The translations under genes and the position numbers were made by a program. Under the pieces are notes generated by a model, which did no database searches, was not told the DNA's origin, and was given only the letters and a program-made list of their open reading frames with translations. From an uncultured Clostridia bacterium (GTDB lineage: Bacteria; Bacillota; Clostridia; TANB77; CAG-508), in assembly GCA_947629555.1 (NCBI GenBank), contig CANRED010000008.1, forward strand, positions 1 to 44,134: 44,134 nucleotides of DNA, in the 5' to 3' direction. Shown piece by piece: positions 1 through 15,100 of this stretch (positions are counted from its first letter, which is position 1; every line of letters begins with the position of its first letter).

Positions 1-7
1 TTCCCAT
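1..7 (-). CDS. 5' end of a truncated gene, product unknown
   Basis: Only the first two codons (ATG GGA) are inside the window; the gene continues past the left edge. The start is inferred from a near-perfect ribosome binding site on the minus strand, AAAAGGAGG at 17-25, nine bases before the ATG at position 7. It follows the giant M23 gene in the same direction, after a hairpin at 82-105, so it could be the next transcription unit or a read-through partner. No function can be given. Confidence 0.45.
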
Positions 8-81
8 TTTTTTATACCTCCTTTTCTAGTATACCTTTTTATTTCTAAAAAGTCTACTTTTTGGGGTATAGTTCATAGAAA

Positions 82-105
82 AGGGCGGACTTAAAAGTCC
101 ACCCT
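82..105 (-). terminator. probable intrinsic terminator of the giant M23 gene
   Basis: The arms AGGGCGGACT (82-91) and AGTCCACCCT (96-105) pair with one internal mismatch around a 4-base loop. On the minus strand the hairpin starts about 25 bases after the stop codon at 131 and is followed by a short T run (TTTTC). The weak U tract makes termination efficiency uncertain, but position and direction fit. Confidence 0.6.
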
Positions 106-130
106 CATACAGATTTAATATATTATAATT

Positions 131-3100
131 TTAGAATTTCAAATAGTTTCTTGGATTTACGGCTGATGCGTATGATCCACTGATTTTTCTTATTTCTAAG
201 TGTAAATGTGCTCCTGTAGATTTTCCTGCACCTTCTGTTCCAGGAACTCCTCCTTCTAAGGCTATTTGTGCACCTTTTACAACTTTATCTCCAACTTGTA
301 CATCTATTCTATTTAGGTGAGCATAGAAGCTATAGATTTTTTCTCCATTTATTTCATGTTCAATTTCTATGCAATATCCATAACCTCCGTTTTCACCTGC
401 GAATACTACTGTACCATCTGCTACTGCAAGTATTGGTGTTTTGAAGTTTGCTGCTATATCTATTCCGTAATGTATGCTACCTGCCTCTTCAGTTGTTGGA
501 TCAACCCTTTGACCAAATTCTGATGTTATTGTATAGTTTGTTGCAACTGGTAAATCCATTTTTGCATTAGCTATATTCATTAATGCCTTTGTTGCAATTT
601 TTGTTACTTCTTTTTCCCAATCTAGTATTGGATATCCACTATTTTTTTGATTTGTAAAGTCTTCTTTATAGCCTTCACCTAATGCTGTTAATAATGAATC
701 TTTATCTGTTATTTTCATAGTTGTATCTGTTAATTTTGCATTTTCTTCTTCACTACTACTTGTAACACTAGATGTTTCTCCAATACCTTTAGAAACTTTT
801 TCACTATCATAGTAACAATTTATTACTTTTGAAGTAGAAATAATATCATTTTGTACACTTGCAGCTCTATATCCTATAATTGCTCCTATTGTTTCTGCAT
901 CTTTTACTTCACCTATGTTGTAACAATTTTCTATTACTGCATCAGTTCCTGCTAAGTAAGCTACGATTCCTCCTGCGTTATTAGTTGCTGTAATTTCTCC
1001 TGCATTGTAGCTGTTTCTTACTGTTAATCCTGCGTCTGCATAACCTACAATTCCTCCAACATAATCTTTTCCAGATATAGTTGCTTTATTATAGCAATTT
1101 TCTATTATTGTAGCTCCTGATGCTCTACCTACGATTCCTGCTACATAATCTTTTGTACTGCTTATATTACCACTTTCAATTCCTATGTTTTTAATTGTAG
1201 CTCCTCTTACGTATCCAAATAATCCACTATAGTTTGCAGTTGATGATATGTTAATATTTGTAATTACATGTCCGTTACCATCAAATGTTCCTTCGAAGAA
1301 AGCTCCGTTTTTTCCTATTGGTTTTAATTCAGTACTTGTTAAATCTAAATCTTTTGCTAATGTTACTGTTTCACCTTTATAGTTCTTTCTTCCATTTACT
1401 AATTCAGCAAATTTTACTAAATCAGCAGATGTTTCTATTGTGTTGTTTGTTACTTCTTTTTCTACTTCTGTTATGTTACCTGATGTATCTTTTACAGCTA
1501 TTTTTAATTTATGTGTTTTGCTGAACTCTGTAGTTATTGTTCCTTCTAATGTTGCTGTATATTCTTTATTTGATACTTCTTGAGTATCTATTACTACATC
1601 AGTTTCTGTATCTTCTAAGTATAATTTAAACTCTGATAATTCAACATTGTCTTCTGCTTTTACAGTTACTTTTATATTGTTATTTGTAAATTCTACTTTT
1701 TCTATATCAACTTGTGGTTTTACCATATCTACATCTGATTCTTCACCACGTTTTGCTATTACTGCTGTTGTTCCATTTACTATTACTGTTAAATCTACTA
1801 CAGAAGTATTAGGTGTAATTGTAATTGTATTAGCTTTTACAGTATATTCTTCGCCTTCTACTATTGTTATTTCATTTCTTCCTATTTCTTTACCGTCTGC
1901 ATCTTTTACAATTAATGTATGAGTTCCTAGTTTAATATCACGTAAATCAAATTCTCCAGTTTCACTTGTAGTTGATATGTAATCCATTTCTACTGTTGCA
2001 TTTGATATAACTTTTCCTGTATCATCTAGTAATTCACCTATAACATTTACTTTTCTTTCATATTCGAATGTTGAGTTAACTACTGCTGTTTTATCGTAGT
2101 TTTTAGTTACTATACTTAAATCAAGTTCGTTTATTATTCCATCTTCGTTGAAGTCATACTTACCATTTGTTTCATCTGTTGTTGTATTAATTCTTGATTT
2201 CTTGTTTGTTTGTACTAAGTCTCTTAAATCAATCTTTCCATCATTTTCAGCAACTTCACCTGCTATTAATTCTGCTATTCCTACATAAGTATTTACTCCG
2301 TATTTTACTGGAATGTTTGCAACTGTGTATGTTAAGTATCCTTCTTTTGCTATAACTACTTTATAACCTTCTCCTACAGGTACGTTAGCTTTGTATGTTC
2401 CATCTTTTTCTGTCATTACTGTTCCAATTTCTTGTCCCTCTTGACTTAATATTTGAACATTTACATTTGAATAATCTTTGTTAATGTTTTCTGTTATTAC
2501 TTTACCTGTAATTATTGTACCTTTTCTAATTGTTACTTTATATTTTGATTGATTTCCACTTTCTGCTGTAACAACTGCATCAAATACAATATCTTCAGTC
2601 ATATTTGTTAAGTCTTTTTCTAGTTTTATTGAAGTACCTGATTCGCTTTCTGCAGTTACAGTTGATGTTAATTCAGTAGCTATCATTGATATATTAACAT
2701 TTTGTGCTTCTGGGTCTAATTCTATTATATATTCTCCTGCATAACCCTCACTAGTTGATTCAGTCATCTCAACAATAACATTATCTTCTTCGTTTCCTGT
2801 TGTATTATAACTTACTTCTTTTAATGATGAATCATCATTTACGTCTTGTAACCACACTACGTATGTATTTGTTACTGTTTTATCTGGTGATGTTACTACT
2901 ATTGTTACATAAGAAATATTATCTAAGTTTACATTTCCTAGTGTAGCCTCTCCGTTTGATGATTCTACTGAAATTTCTTCAGTATCTCTTGCATAAATTT
3001 TAACTGTTGCATATCCATTTTTACTATCATATCTATTTGCTGTTGCAAGTGCATATATACTTCCAATTCCTGATATATTTAGGTTAGCTATATTGTATTC

Positions 3101-6100
3101 ATATACACCTACTTCTAAGTCTACTACTTCTCCACCAATTATTAATGTTTTTAATTCTGCTTGACAATTTTGTGGAATAACTTCAATAGTGTAATCTAAT
3201 GTTCTTTCTCCATTTGTAACTACTTTTGCTTTAAATGTTGTTGTAGCTGTAGGATTTATAATTAATGACTCTACTTTTAATGTTCCTTCAACAGGTCCTT
3301 CTATGTTGTTATCGTCACTAGTTAATAATTCTAGTTTTGATTTAGGATTCCATGGTATCATAGTTAAGTCTATTGCATTTCTTTCCTCACCAGTTCCTGA
3401 TAATAGTATTGTACACTTATTATATCCTAGGCTTATTATATCCTGATCATTTTCTGTGTGGATTTCTTTTATTCCGCTTTCGCTAGATACAGTATTTATA
3501 TATAGATATCTTGTATCTACACAAAGATCTCCATTAATACTTTGTTCTGCTGGTATTTGTACCTTTAATTGAACTGGTATTCTTCCAAACTCATCCACTG
3601 TAGCATATAGAAGATTTTCAACGTATCTTGTTGTTTCTTGCCATTCGAATGGTTGTAAGTTTACAGATGCATTAGCATATTGATAATGTGGTACTAATCT
3701 TACTTTTAATCGTTTTGTTCCTTGTTCAAGATCAATATAGTAATTTCCATCTTCTTCTGGCTCTATTAGTTCATCATCAACCCATAACTCGCCTATTGTA
3801 ACATCATCAGATTTTCCTAAGAACCAAATTTCATACTCTATACTTTGAGCTTTATCTTCTGATGTAACTTTTACTTTTACTCTTGTAAATGTTTCACCTT
3901 CTGGGATTGTTACTGTTCCTGATGCACTTCCTGTTCCTCTTCCTAATTCTGTTTCTCCATCGTATGAAGTTATAACTACTTCTGCTGCACTAGATTTTGC
4001 AATTACATCTAAATCTACTGAATTTGTATCTGGATCTATGTATTTAGTATAAATAGTTCCGTTTTTCTTTTCTGCCCATGTATAGTGAGCACTTTCACGA
4101 TCTACATGTATTTCTTCATCATCACCCAATACTTGGTAAATTTCTGCACTTGTATTTAATCTTGTTATTTGTATTTCGTATATTTTAGGTTCTATATTTT
4201 CATCTTCTGGAATTACAGCAATTTTTACTGTCATTATTCTATCTGCTCTATCACTTAATATTTTTGTAATATTGCTTATTGTAAATTTCATTTCTTTTGT
4301 GCTATATGATTGTTTATCTACTTTTAGTTTATCTACTAAGTTATTTTCTGTATCGTCTCCTGTAATTTCTATTATTGATGTTTTACTACTTAAATGATTT
4401 TCTGCAGTTAATAATATTTCTACACTGTCTACATCTGTAGTTTTTACTACTTTATATTTTCCATCTTCTACATCTGGCTCTACCACAGTTCCATCTACTC
4501 TTACTTTTGCATTTGTATTTGTTGCTTTTTTGTATAGTGTAATAATGTATGGATCGCCTACATTTCCATTTTCTGCTGTAGTTATTATTTTCAAGTATAC
4601 TTCTTGACCTTCTGGCATTTCAAATGTTTCATTAGCACTAAATGAATCTCCTATTGTAGATGTATTATATGGCCTGTTATCATGATAATCTTTAGCATAA
4701 GACATATAATATGGCTTACTATCAGATATTCTAGAAACTTGTATTGTCATGGCTGGATCTTCTGGTATTATATCTGTAAGAGATATATTGTACCAATCTG
4801 TTGGTATTTCTATTCTTTGTTCGTATACCTTCCAATTTTTAATATTGCTTATATAATAATATTTATATGCATAGTAGCCATACTTACGATAACCGCCATG
4901 CCAGATTCTCTCTGTTAAATAGTAAGAATAATCTCCTGTTTTTGGTGTAAATAATCCGTCTGATAGTTCTATAGCTCCTTCTTCAGCAAATGTTCCATCA
5001 TCATTTACTTTCTTAATTTTTAATTGATCTAGTATTGTACTTTCTGCTTGTTTTCTAATTATTAATTTATAAGTTTTTGCAGGTACATCCTCATCTTCTG
5101 GCGTTACTTTTATTATTATTGATGTTTCATCGCCTGTTACTGCACTCATATTATAGGTTCCTGTTGCAGTACCTTTTCCATTTTGAATATTACTTAAATT
5201 ATCATCTGGCAATAAATCTACTTTTGCATTTACATTTGCTGATATTGCTTTTATATCTACTTCTTTTGCAAGTTTATTTACTCCAACTCTATATACTGCA
5301 TCAAATCCTTCTTCAGTTTCATCTAATTTCTTTGCTAACTTACCATTTGCAAATATTCTATCTAAGCTTGCATTTGTAGCCATTCTTGTTACTTCGAATG
5401 TATAGTCTTGAGTATCTCCCCATTCTGAAATTACAGTTACTTTAACAGTTTTAATGCATCCATCTCCTGGAACTTCTTCTGATAAAGTTACATCAAATGC
5501 ATTATCAGTTAACTCAGTTTCTACACCATCTATTGTAACTTTTACTGTTGCATTATTACATGTTGGAATAACATTTTTAATATTTACAGATTCAACTGTT
5601 GAACCAACAACTATTGATTTTACATCAGTTGTATCTAATTTTAATGTAGTGTCTCCTTCACCAGAATAACTATATGTTATATCCTCTAAACCTGTTTCAA
5701 CATGTAGTCTTGCTATTATTAAAGTATATTCTTTTGTTACATTTTCGTCTTCTGCTTGTACTACAAATTTTACTATAACATATCTATTTGCATCATTACT
5801 TGCATCCTCTGTTTCATCATTTTCATATAATTCTTCTGGAATAGTTATATACATATTATTGTTGTCTATTGAATATTCTTCTAATGGTCTTTGACTTGTT
5901 TCATTACCTATTTTTACTTCTTTTATTTCTTTTATTTTTGTAGCCTCATCTGATGGGATTACCTCTATAACCCATTTACCAAGTGTATCTACTCTAGCAC
6001 TTGCCATGTATTCTTGTTCTTCATTCAACTCAGCAGCTGAATAGTTATTTACTACTATCTTCTCTAAGTCTATATTTCCTGATGCTCTTTTTACAGTAAG

Positions 6101-9100
6101 TGTATATTCTTTTGTATTTCCATATTCAGCTTCTACAATTATTGTAAATGTTTTTTCTGTTCCTTCTTCTATTGTATATAATTTTTCTGAATCTAGTTCT
6201 GCTCTTTCTTCACCTTCAGTTTGAATATATGCTTTAGCATCATTACATTTTACTTGTAAATCTGTAAATCTTATTCCTTCTACAGTTGAAGGTATTGTTT
6301 GAACATCTTGTTTTTCTTGTGAACTATAATCTAATGTTACATTTTGAACAGAATTATCTTTATCGTATTCATATTTAACTGTTGTTAAGCCTGTTTCAAC
6401 ATGTTTTCTTGTTATTTTTACTCTGTAGTCTTTTGTTACACTGTTGTCTTCTGCTTTTAATCTAAAGTTAACCATTACATATCTGTTTAACTCTTTGTTT
6501 CCATCTTCTGCTTCATCACTTTCGTATGTTAATCCAGATACTGTAATTTCGTTTCCTTCTATTAAGCTACTTAATTCTGTATTGCTTTCAAATAATTTTG
6601 CTGATAATACTTCTTTTACAGTTGCACCTTCATTTTCTGGTGTTACTACTATATTAGCTGTTTTGGCATCTATTCTAATGTCTACTTCATACATTCCTGT
6701 TACTGGGTTATATGTAGCAATATTGTCATTTACTATTATTTCTCCGATATCTGTATTTCTTGATGTTCTCTTTACTGAGAAAGTATACTCTTTTGTATTT
6801 CCATATTCAGCCTCTACAATTATTGTAAATACTTTTGTTTCTCCTTCTGCTATTTCATATAACTTATCTGGATTTAATAATTCTTTCTCTCCGCCATTTG
6901 TTTGAACATATGCTTTAGCATTAGCACATACAGTTTTTATTTCTGATATTTTTATTCCTTCTACATCTGAAGGTATTTTTTGAAGTTCTTGTTCTTCTTG
7001 TGATGTGTAATTTAATGTTGTTGTTTTTGTATCAGCATTTTGATCATATCCATATTTTACTGATACTAATCCTGTTTCTGTATGTTTTCTTATTAATTTT
7101 ACTTTATACTCTTTTGTTACATTTTCATCTTCTGCTGTTACAGTAATTGTTAACTCTATTACTTTTGAATCTTGAGAACTGTCTTCGCTTGCATTGTGTT
7201 TATCTGCACTAATTCCTGAAATTGTAAATTTGTTATCTACAATGTCACTTGCAGTTGCAGCAGTTTTAACTTCTGTAACTTTTGCAAGTTCGTTACTTAA
7301 TGTAACTGTTACTTCTGGATCAACTGTATCTTTTATTGCTAATTCATAAACATCAATTCCATTTTCTTCTTGGCTTTGAGTTACTGTAGTTTCATCTGCT
7401 GAAATTGATACTATACTTGTATCTGCTGATTTCTTTCTAACTTTTATAATATATTTTTGAGTTGATCTTTGAGATGTTGTATCTATTACTATTTCAGTTA
7501 TTTCATCATCAGCTAAACTTACTGTAATACTTCCACCAGATTTTATTTCTTCTCCATTATGTGTTGCTTTTACACCTTCATCTAATTGTATGTTGCTTAA
7601 TTCAATTTCTGTTGTATCACTTGGAACACTTATTATTTTAGTTGAAAGTGTATCCATTGATGCTCTTGCAAAGTCCTCTGATGTTAATTGTACACTAGGA
7701 TCAACTTTTCCATTTACATCTAAACCATTTATAGATATTAAGTTAAACTCTTCTACTTTTATAGTAAATGTATATGTTTGTTTATGCTTGCTGTCATCAC
7801 TATAATAGTTTGGATATAAGCTATATCCTTTAGATACTATTATTGTTTCAAGTTCCATACTTGTTATATCTGAAGCTTGAATTACTTCGTCTTCGTTTAC
7901 TGTATAGCTTTCTTTTAAGTTTATTTCTAATGAATTTTCAGCTTGTTGTGCCTCTGCTGTTTTCTTTGGTTCTTTTACATTTTTGTCGTTTACTTTTACT
8001 AATTGAATGTCTATTAATCCTTCACCAGTTGAAGTTGATGTTAATTTTGCTTGTTCTGTTGTTCTATTAACTATTGCACTATTATCAAATGTTTCTACAT
8101 CTAGTTCATTTGTAATATCATATAATGTAGTTTTGTCTAATGTTAAATCTACTTCTTCAACTTCTTTTATAGTTAATGTGTATTCTTTTTCAATTCCATC
8201 TTCTGTTGTTAATTTAATTTTTACTACTTTGCCATTTACTTCTCCTGCTGTAGTTGGATTGTATTCTTTTACTATACCACTTTCGTATTTTGTAGAATCA
8301 TCTATTATAACTGTTGCATTTTCATTTGATACTATTAAGTCTTCCATTACTAAGCTTGTCATTCCTTCTGGAACTAGTATATCTATATTTCCGTTATCAT
8401 CAAATTGACCGAAATCATATATACTATGGCTAACTTCTCCATATTCTCCATCAACTTTAATAGTTAAATTTTCTATATTTGTATTGTAGTTTACTTTTCT
8501 AACTTTTAATTCATAATCTTGAGTATTGTTATCAAATTCTGATGTTACTGTTATTTTAAATGATGTGAATTCGCTATCACTTAATTCTACTGGGTTAGTA
8601 GTTTCAGCATCTGTAATTTTTTCCTCAGCTTTATATATTTCATAAGTTCCATTTTCTGCTGTTTGTGCAGTTATGAAATATTTATCATCTTGTGAATCTA
8701 TTACTACATTTTGTGTATATACTACTATTGGATTATTATAGCTTGCACTAGTTACTGATTCTTCTGTTTCTACACCTGTAACAGTTGCTGTCTCTAATAA
8801 TGCTTTTGTACTACCTTTTTCTACATATACTGTTATAGTTTCTTGTTTTCCAGCTTTTGTTGTGAATGTAAATTCAACTGATGTTAATACGTCTTCTAAT
8901 CCTTCTTTTGTATTATCTAATAATTCTATATCGCTAAATGTTGTTGTTGTACCACTTGGACTAGCAGTATATTCTTTTCTGTAGTCATTTCCATCATTAT
9001 CTTTTATATCGTTTGCTACTGCTTTTACTTGACCACTTATTACACTACTTGTTAATGTTTCTAATTTTAAAGTTACTGTTTTTGAATCTGGATGAACTCT

Positions 9101-12100
9101 AACTATTGTGTTACCTGCAAGTATATCTTCCATTAATAATTCTTTTTCTTCATAAGTTTTAGATTCATTCTTTCCTTGCGCTTTAATAGATTTTACAACT
9201 GATTCTTCTGGAGATACTACTATTGTATAAGTTTTTACTGTTCCATCTTCTGCTGTTACTTTTACTTCTATTTCTGTTTCTACATTAGCATTTAAAGTTA
9301 TTCTATCTTTTACATAAACTTTATCATCATCTGCTATTGCTGCACCTGCTTCTTTTACTTTTGCTAATTCTACTGTTGCTCCTTCATTTTCAGGTGTTAC
9401 TAATAAGTCAACACTATCAGTTCCTCTTACATCAACAGAATACTTATCGTTTCCTTCATCTTTAAAGTCTTCATCTATTTTTATTACAGTATCTTTTCCT
9501 TCTTCTACCTCTAATAATTGTTTTGTTATTTCTGTATTTGCAGATAGTACTTTTACATTTATTGTGTAATCTACTTGTTTTGTTCCATCTTCAGATTCTA
9601 CTGTTACATTTATTTGAGGTTTGTTTGACCAATCAGTAATTTGTACTGATGAACTTTCTTCGTCATCATAAATTACTGTTGCATCTTTATCTTCTGGTAT
9701 TACTGTTGCTTGTGCTGGTTTTGAATTTATAAATGTTTCACTTATTCTTACTTCTTTTTCTTCTGAATTTTCTATATCTAATACAGGTACTGTTTCTGTT
9801 TTACCATCTACATCAAATTTTACACTTGTAATATTTGCATTGTTAGATTGTCTTGTTACTACTAATATCTTAGTTTTTGTTACTATTCCATCTTCGGCAG
9901 TTACTTTTATATACAATGTTTTTGTATCTTTAACTTCTAATTCTAATGATGATATATCAACTTCTCCCTTACCTTTAGCAATTGGTTTTGCACTTGTATT
10001 TTGGCTAGGATCAACATCATATATTTCGACTGTTGCATTTGGACTTTCAGCTTTTACTATTAATGAATCTTTTTCCTCTTGGGTTAATTTTTCATCAAAT
10101 TCATTTACCTCAATAGGTTCTGCATCAGCTATTTCGCTATCTTTAAATAATTCTAATTCTCTTTCTCCTAATTTTATGCTTTCGAATTCTGCATTATCTT
10201 CTAATACATCTACTGTTAATGTATATTCTGCTGGTGCAACTAACTCATATTCTGCTGATACTTTAATTGTAATTGTTCTACCAATTATATCTTTTGTTGC
10301 AGTATATGTGTATTTTCCGTTTTGACCTTCTCCTACTGGTTTTAATATACTTTCTAAATCAACTTTGTCATCATCAATTGGATTAACTTTAATGTCAGAT
10401 ATTTTAGCATAACTATCTAATAATTGAATTTCTAATGTGTAGCTATCATCATTTTGTATTACTTTTACTGTATAATTGTTTGTTCCTTCTTCATTTACTG
10501 CTGTTTCTGTTCTCTCGCTTGGTGTTCCTGTAGCGTTTATTGATTCTATTTCTGTATTTTCTGATTGTTTGTAAATACGTAATACACAAGTTTTAATATC
10601 ACCATTTTCTGCTTTTACCATTATTGGTACTTGATATAAGTTATCTGTTTCTTTTGTAGGTATTACAGATGTTTCTTTTCCTTGTTCAAAGAATGCTTTT
10701 CCACCATTGAAAGATATTGTTGCTTTTTTATTTTTTGTTACTGGTTTTATTGTAATAGATTGATCTAAATCTGCCTCTTTATCATGTAATACTATTTCGT
10801 ATATTTCTTCTGATACTTTTGTTGATTGAATTTCTGGCTCTTTTGGTGTATCTCCAATAGCTGTTAATGATATATAGTCTATTTCATTATTTGATGATAT
10901 AACCTTAATTCTTAGTATGTAGTTTTCTTCATATCCATCTTTTGTAGTTACTTTTAATACTACATCTGTTGTTTTATCTGGATCTTCATTAAATTCTTTA
11001 GATATTACTAGTTCTGAATTATTTATTTCTGTTGTTTTGTCTTCTTCATCAACTTCTAATTTTTGTATATTTTCGTTTCCTAATTTAACTGTAATATTTG
11101 CTAATCCATTTTTATCACTAATTGTTGCATCAAATTCTTCTAAATATGTATCTTTTCCAATTTCTCTATTTGCTGTTAGTTTTCTTCCTAGTTCATCTAC
11201 TTGTATTTCTTCAATAGAAGATTTTGATATTCTTAATACATATTGTTTTTCTACTTTATTATCTGGATTTAATATTTTTATTATAAATCTATTTTGTATA
11301 TTTGGTATTGATAAGCTTTCTTCTTTTAATATGTTCTTTGGCTCTGTAGTTGTTGCTAATATTTTTCCTTCTTCGTCTGTTAATTGTATTGTATTTTCCT
11401 CATTATTAATAGATATTTCAACCTTAGCTGTTGAAGCTTTTGGATCTACATATTTAGTATATACTTCTTCATTTGCTAATGTTTCTTTATTATATACTTC
11501 TTTTGATGATAAAGTTTCATCATTTACTTTTACAATAAGTTCTTTGTATACTACTAAAGTAAATTCATATTCTGATCCATCTTCTGCTGTTAATGTTACC
11601 TTTAATTCTTGTATAGATTCTGTTAAGTCTAAATCTTTAACTGTCCATTTATTTGTATCAGGATCTTTTGTAACAGTTAATTCTTTTCCATCTTTATCTT
11701 CTACTTTTACAGTGTCATTAAATTCTAATTCTATGTTTAATTCTCCTGTTGCCTTTGAGCCTGCTACATCTATTGAGAATTTCATGTCATCTTCTTTATC
11801 TTGTTTTGCTACATATTGTGAATCTGTATCTTCAATATACATATCTTTAATTCTTAATGAATTGTCTGATACTATGTTTATAGTTAATTCTTTTTCTTCT
11901 TTTGTTATTTTATTTGTTGCTGTTACGATTGCTGTTCCTAATTCTTTTGCTGTTATTTCTACTACGTTTACATCAGTAATTTCTGCTAATTCTGCCTTAT
12001 CTACCTTATAATCGTATTCATTTGCATCTACTATTTTATTTCCAAATACATTGAATTCACTTACATTGCTTATTACTGCAACTTTAGTTTTTTCGGCTTC

Positions 12101-15100
12101 TAAAGTTTCTACTTCTTCTCCTACAAGTAATACCTTCCAATCTTTGCCTACTCTTACTGCTTCTGGATTTATTTCAAATTCTGTATTTCCAACTTTAGTA
12201 TATGTTCTGCTTAATTCATGAGTTGGTGTTTCTGGTTTTGCACTTGTTCCATTTCCTAATTGTCCTTTTTCATTTGCCCCTGCAGCAAATACTTCTCCAT
12301 TTACACCTATATAATATGTGTTAGTATATCCTGCACCCATTGTAAATACATTTGTTGCAACTGATTTTATATTATCTTGTAATACTGCACTACTATTTGA
12401 TCCTAATTGGCCGTAGTTATTATTTCCAAATGTGCATAGTGTGCTATCTGCTGCTAAACACATGTATGAAGCTTGGTTTACAGCAATATCAACTATATTT
12501 TTGTTTGCTACTTTTATAGCTGGTACACATGTATCATTATCTACTAAGTATACAATTCCATTGCTTGTTAATACTAATGTTTTTTCAGCTCCTGTTGCAA
12601 CTTTTATTGCATTTGATATTACAGGAATTTCGTTTGCTTTTCCGTCTTTTAAAATGTATGCCTTTCCATCTGAATTTACTATACCGCTATAGTTTCCACC
12701 AGCTGATACAGATATTACTCTTCCTTTTACTGGTCTTATAACTGTTGGAGTAGCTATAATTCCTGTCTCGTCTGTTACTTCAATTCCTAATTGTCCTTTT
12801 GAATTATCTCCCCATACAAATACTGTTCCTAAATTATCTAATGCTATTGCATGTTTACTTCCAGCATCTACTTGAGTTACATTTTTTATTTGATTTGCAT
12901 TTATTTGGTTAACTTGGTCTTTATTTGATACATTTATTATTCCTAATTGTCCGTTTGAGTTATCTCCATAAGTCCATACTGTTCCATCATAATTTATTGC
13001 TACTACAAAATCGTCTCCGGCTTTTACTGTTTTTAATGATAAACTATCATTTACTATTAGTGGAACATCACTGCTCTTAGTATGTTCGTTATTACCAAAT
13101 ATGTACATTAGTCCTTTTCCATCTGTTACTATAGCAAATCCGTCTCCACCCTCAATAGCTGGAGCATGTGATAAGCCTTCTGGTAATACTTTTACTATTA
13201 TACTACATACTTTTCCAAAATCATCTTTAGAGTTAATTCTAGTTGTACCAACTGAAACTGCTGTTATTATACCGTTTTCATCAACTGTTGCAATATCAGG
13301 GTTTGCTGATTCGTATGTGAATTCTGTATTATCTTTATGTAATACATTTAATTTATATTTTCCGTTTGCACTAATCTTATAAGTTCCATCTACATTTAAT
13401 ATAATTTCTTGTTCACTTAAGTATGATGTATCTTCAGAAATTTTAACTGGTATAAAGCTATTTGTTATGCTTATTCTATCTAAGTTTCCATGGTTATAAT
13501 CTCCAAATCCATATACAGTTCCGTCTTTTGCTATTGCGGTAGAATATGTTGTTCCAGCATCTGCTCTCATAACATTACTTTCTAATGTTGCAACTTTTTC
13601 AAATGTACGAGAAATACTTGTTTCTGTTCCTTGTCCTAATTGGCCGTAGTTATTAGAACCAGCTGAATATAATTCTCCGCTTGTTGTTACTATTTGTGTA
13701 TGATTTGATCCTACTGATGCATTTTGTACTTTTAATTCATTTTGAACCTTAGTAGGTGTACTTATTTTGGTATCTGGTCTATTTAAGCCTAATTGTCCAT
13801 CTGTGTTATTTCCCCATACCCATAAACCGTTATCTGTATCTATTGCAAGGCTTACACCTTTTCCTGCTTCTACGTATGCTATTTTTGCATCTATAGTTAT
13901 TTTATTAAAGGTTGTTCTATTTGGAATATTAGCTACACCTAGTTGTCCTGATTCGTTATTTCCAGCTGTATACACATCTCCATTTGCTAATAGAATCATT
14001 GAATGATCGTTACCTGCAGCTATATCTATAGCATTTGAAATATTATTTACTTTTACTGGTGATGTAGTAGTTCTTGTTGAGCCAATTCCTAAACCACCTT
14101 TTTCATTTAATCCCCATGCATATACATATCCATCTTTAGTTAATGCTAAGCAATGATCTGTTCCAGCAACTATTTTTACTATGTTGCTTAATGAACTACA
14201 TTTTACTACTTCATTGTTTGTTGATGTACTTGTTAAATATCCTAGTCTATATCCCCAAGCATATACACTTCCGTTAATATCTACTGCAATACTGAAGTTA
14301 TCTCCTGCAGCAACAGATATTATTGGTCCTGTGCCTTCTGGGAAAACTACTTGAGTTGCTTCATCTGAGTATTCTACTCTTGTACCATTTATATCTTTTG
14401 CACATGTTTGTCCATAAGTGTTATCTCCATAAGCCCAAACTGTTCCATCTGATTTTAATATTAATGTATGAGATTTTCCACTTACTGTCATTGGTGAAAT
14501 TATTTTTTCTTGTGGTAGTGTTACAGCCTCTGACATTTCTGCCTCGTCTGGTAATACTGTTACTTCTACTACACTATTGTTTCCATCATCTGTTGTTACT
14601 AATATACTTGTTGTTCCTGCGTTTACAGGATTTATTTTTATTTCATCATTGTTTATTCCTATTTTGCTTACACTTGCAACACTTAAATTTGTTGATGTTG
14701 CACTTGCTATGTTTACTTTTGGATCTTTAATTAAGTTTAATTGGTTATTTTGACCTTTTATATTTATAGAATCTTCATTTTCTTTTAGTGTTACACGGTT
14801 AGCATCTAATTTTATTCCTTCTGTTCCAACTCTAACATAATCTGTACTATCTATTGCTAATCCATTTCCTAATTGTCCGCTTGTTCCTAATCCCCAAGCA
14901 TATAGATATCCGTCTTTATCAACAATTATTGAGAATTTATTACCTGCTGAAACTAGCATTCCTTCAACTATTCTATCATCTTCAGTTACTTGATGTGCTC
15001 TACTATAGCTTGTTCCTACTGCAACCTCGTTATTTTTCAATTCACCATAAGTGTTGCTTCCCCAAGTATATCCTCTTCCATATTTATCTAATGCTATTGT

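Noticed and set aside
28..56. Minus-strand TAGACT, 17 bp, TATACT as a promoter for the truncated left-edge gene
   Set aside because: The predicted transcription start would fall inside the AAAAGGAGG ribosome binding site, so it is unlikely to be the working promoter.
47..62. AAAAAG/CTTTTT palindrome
   Set aside because: A/T-only 6-bp stem in very A/T-rich DNA; no reason to treat it as a terminator beside the stronger hairpin at 82-105.
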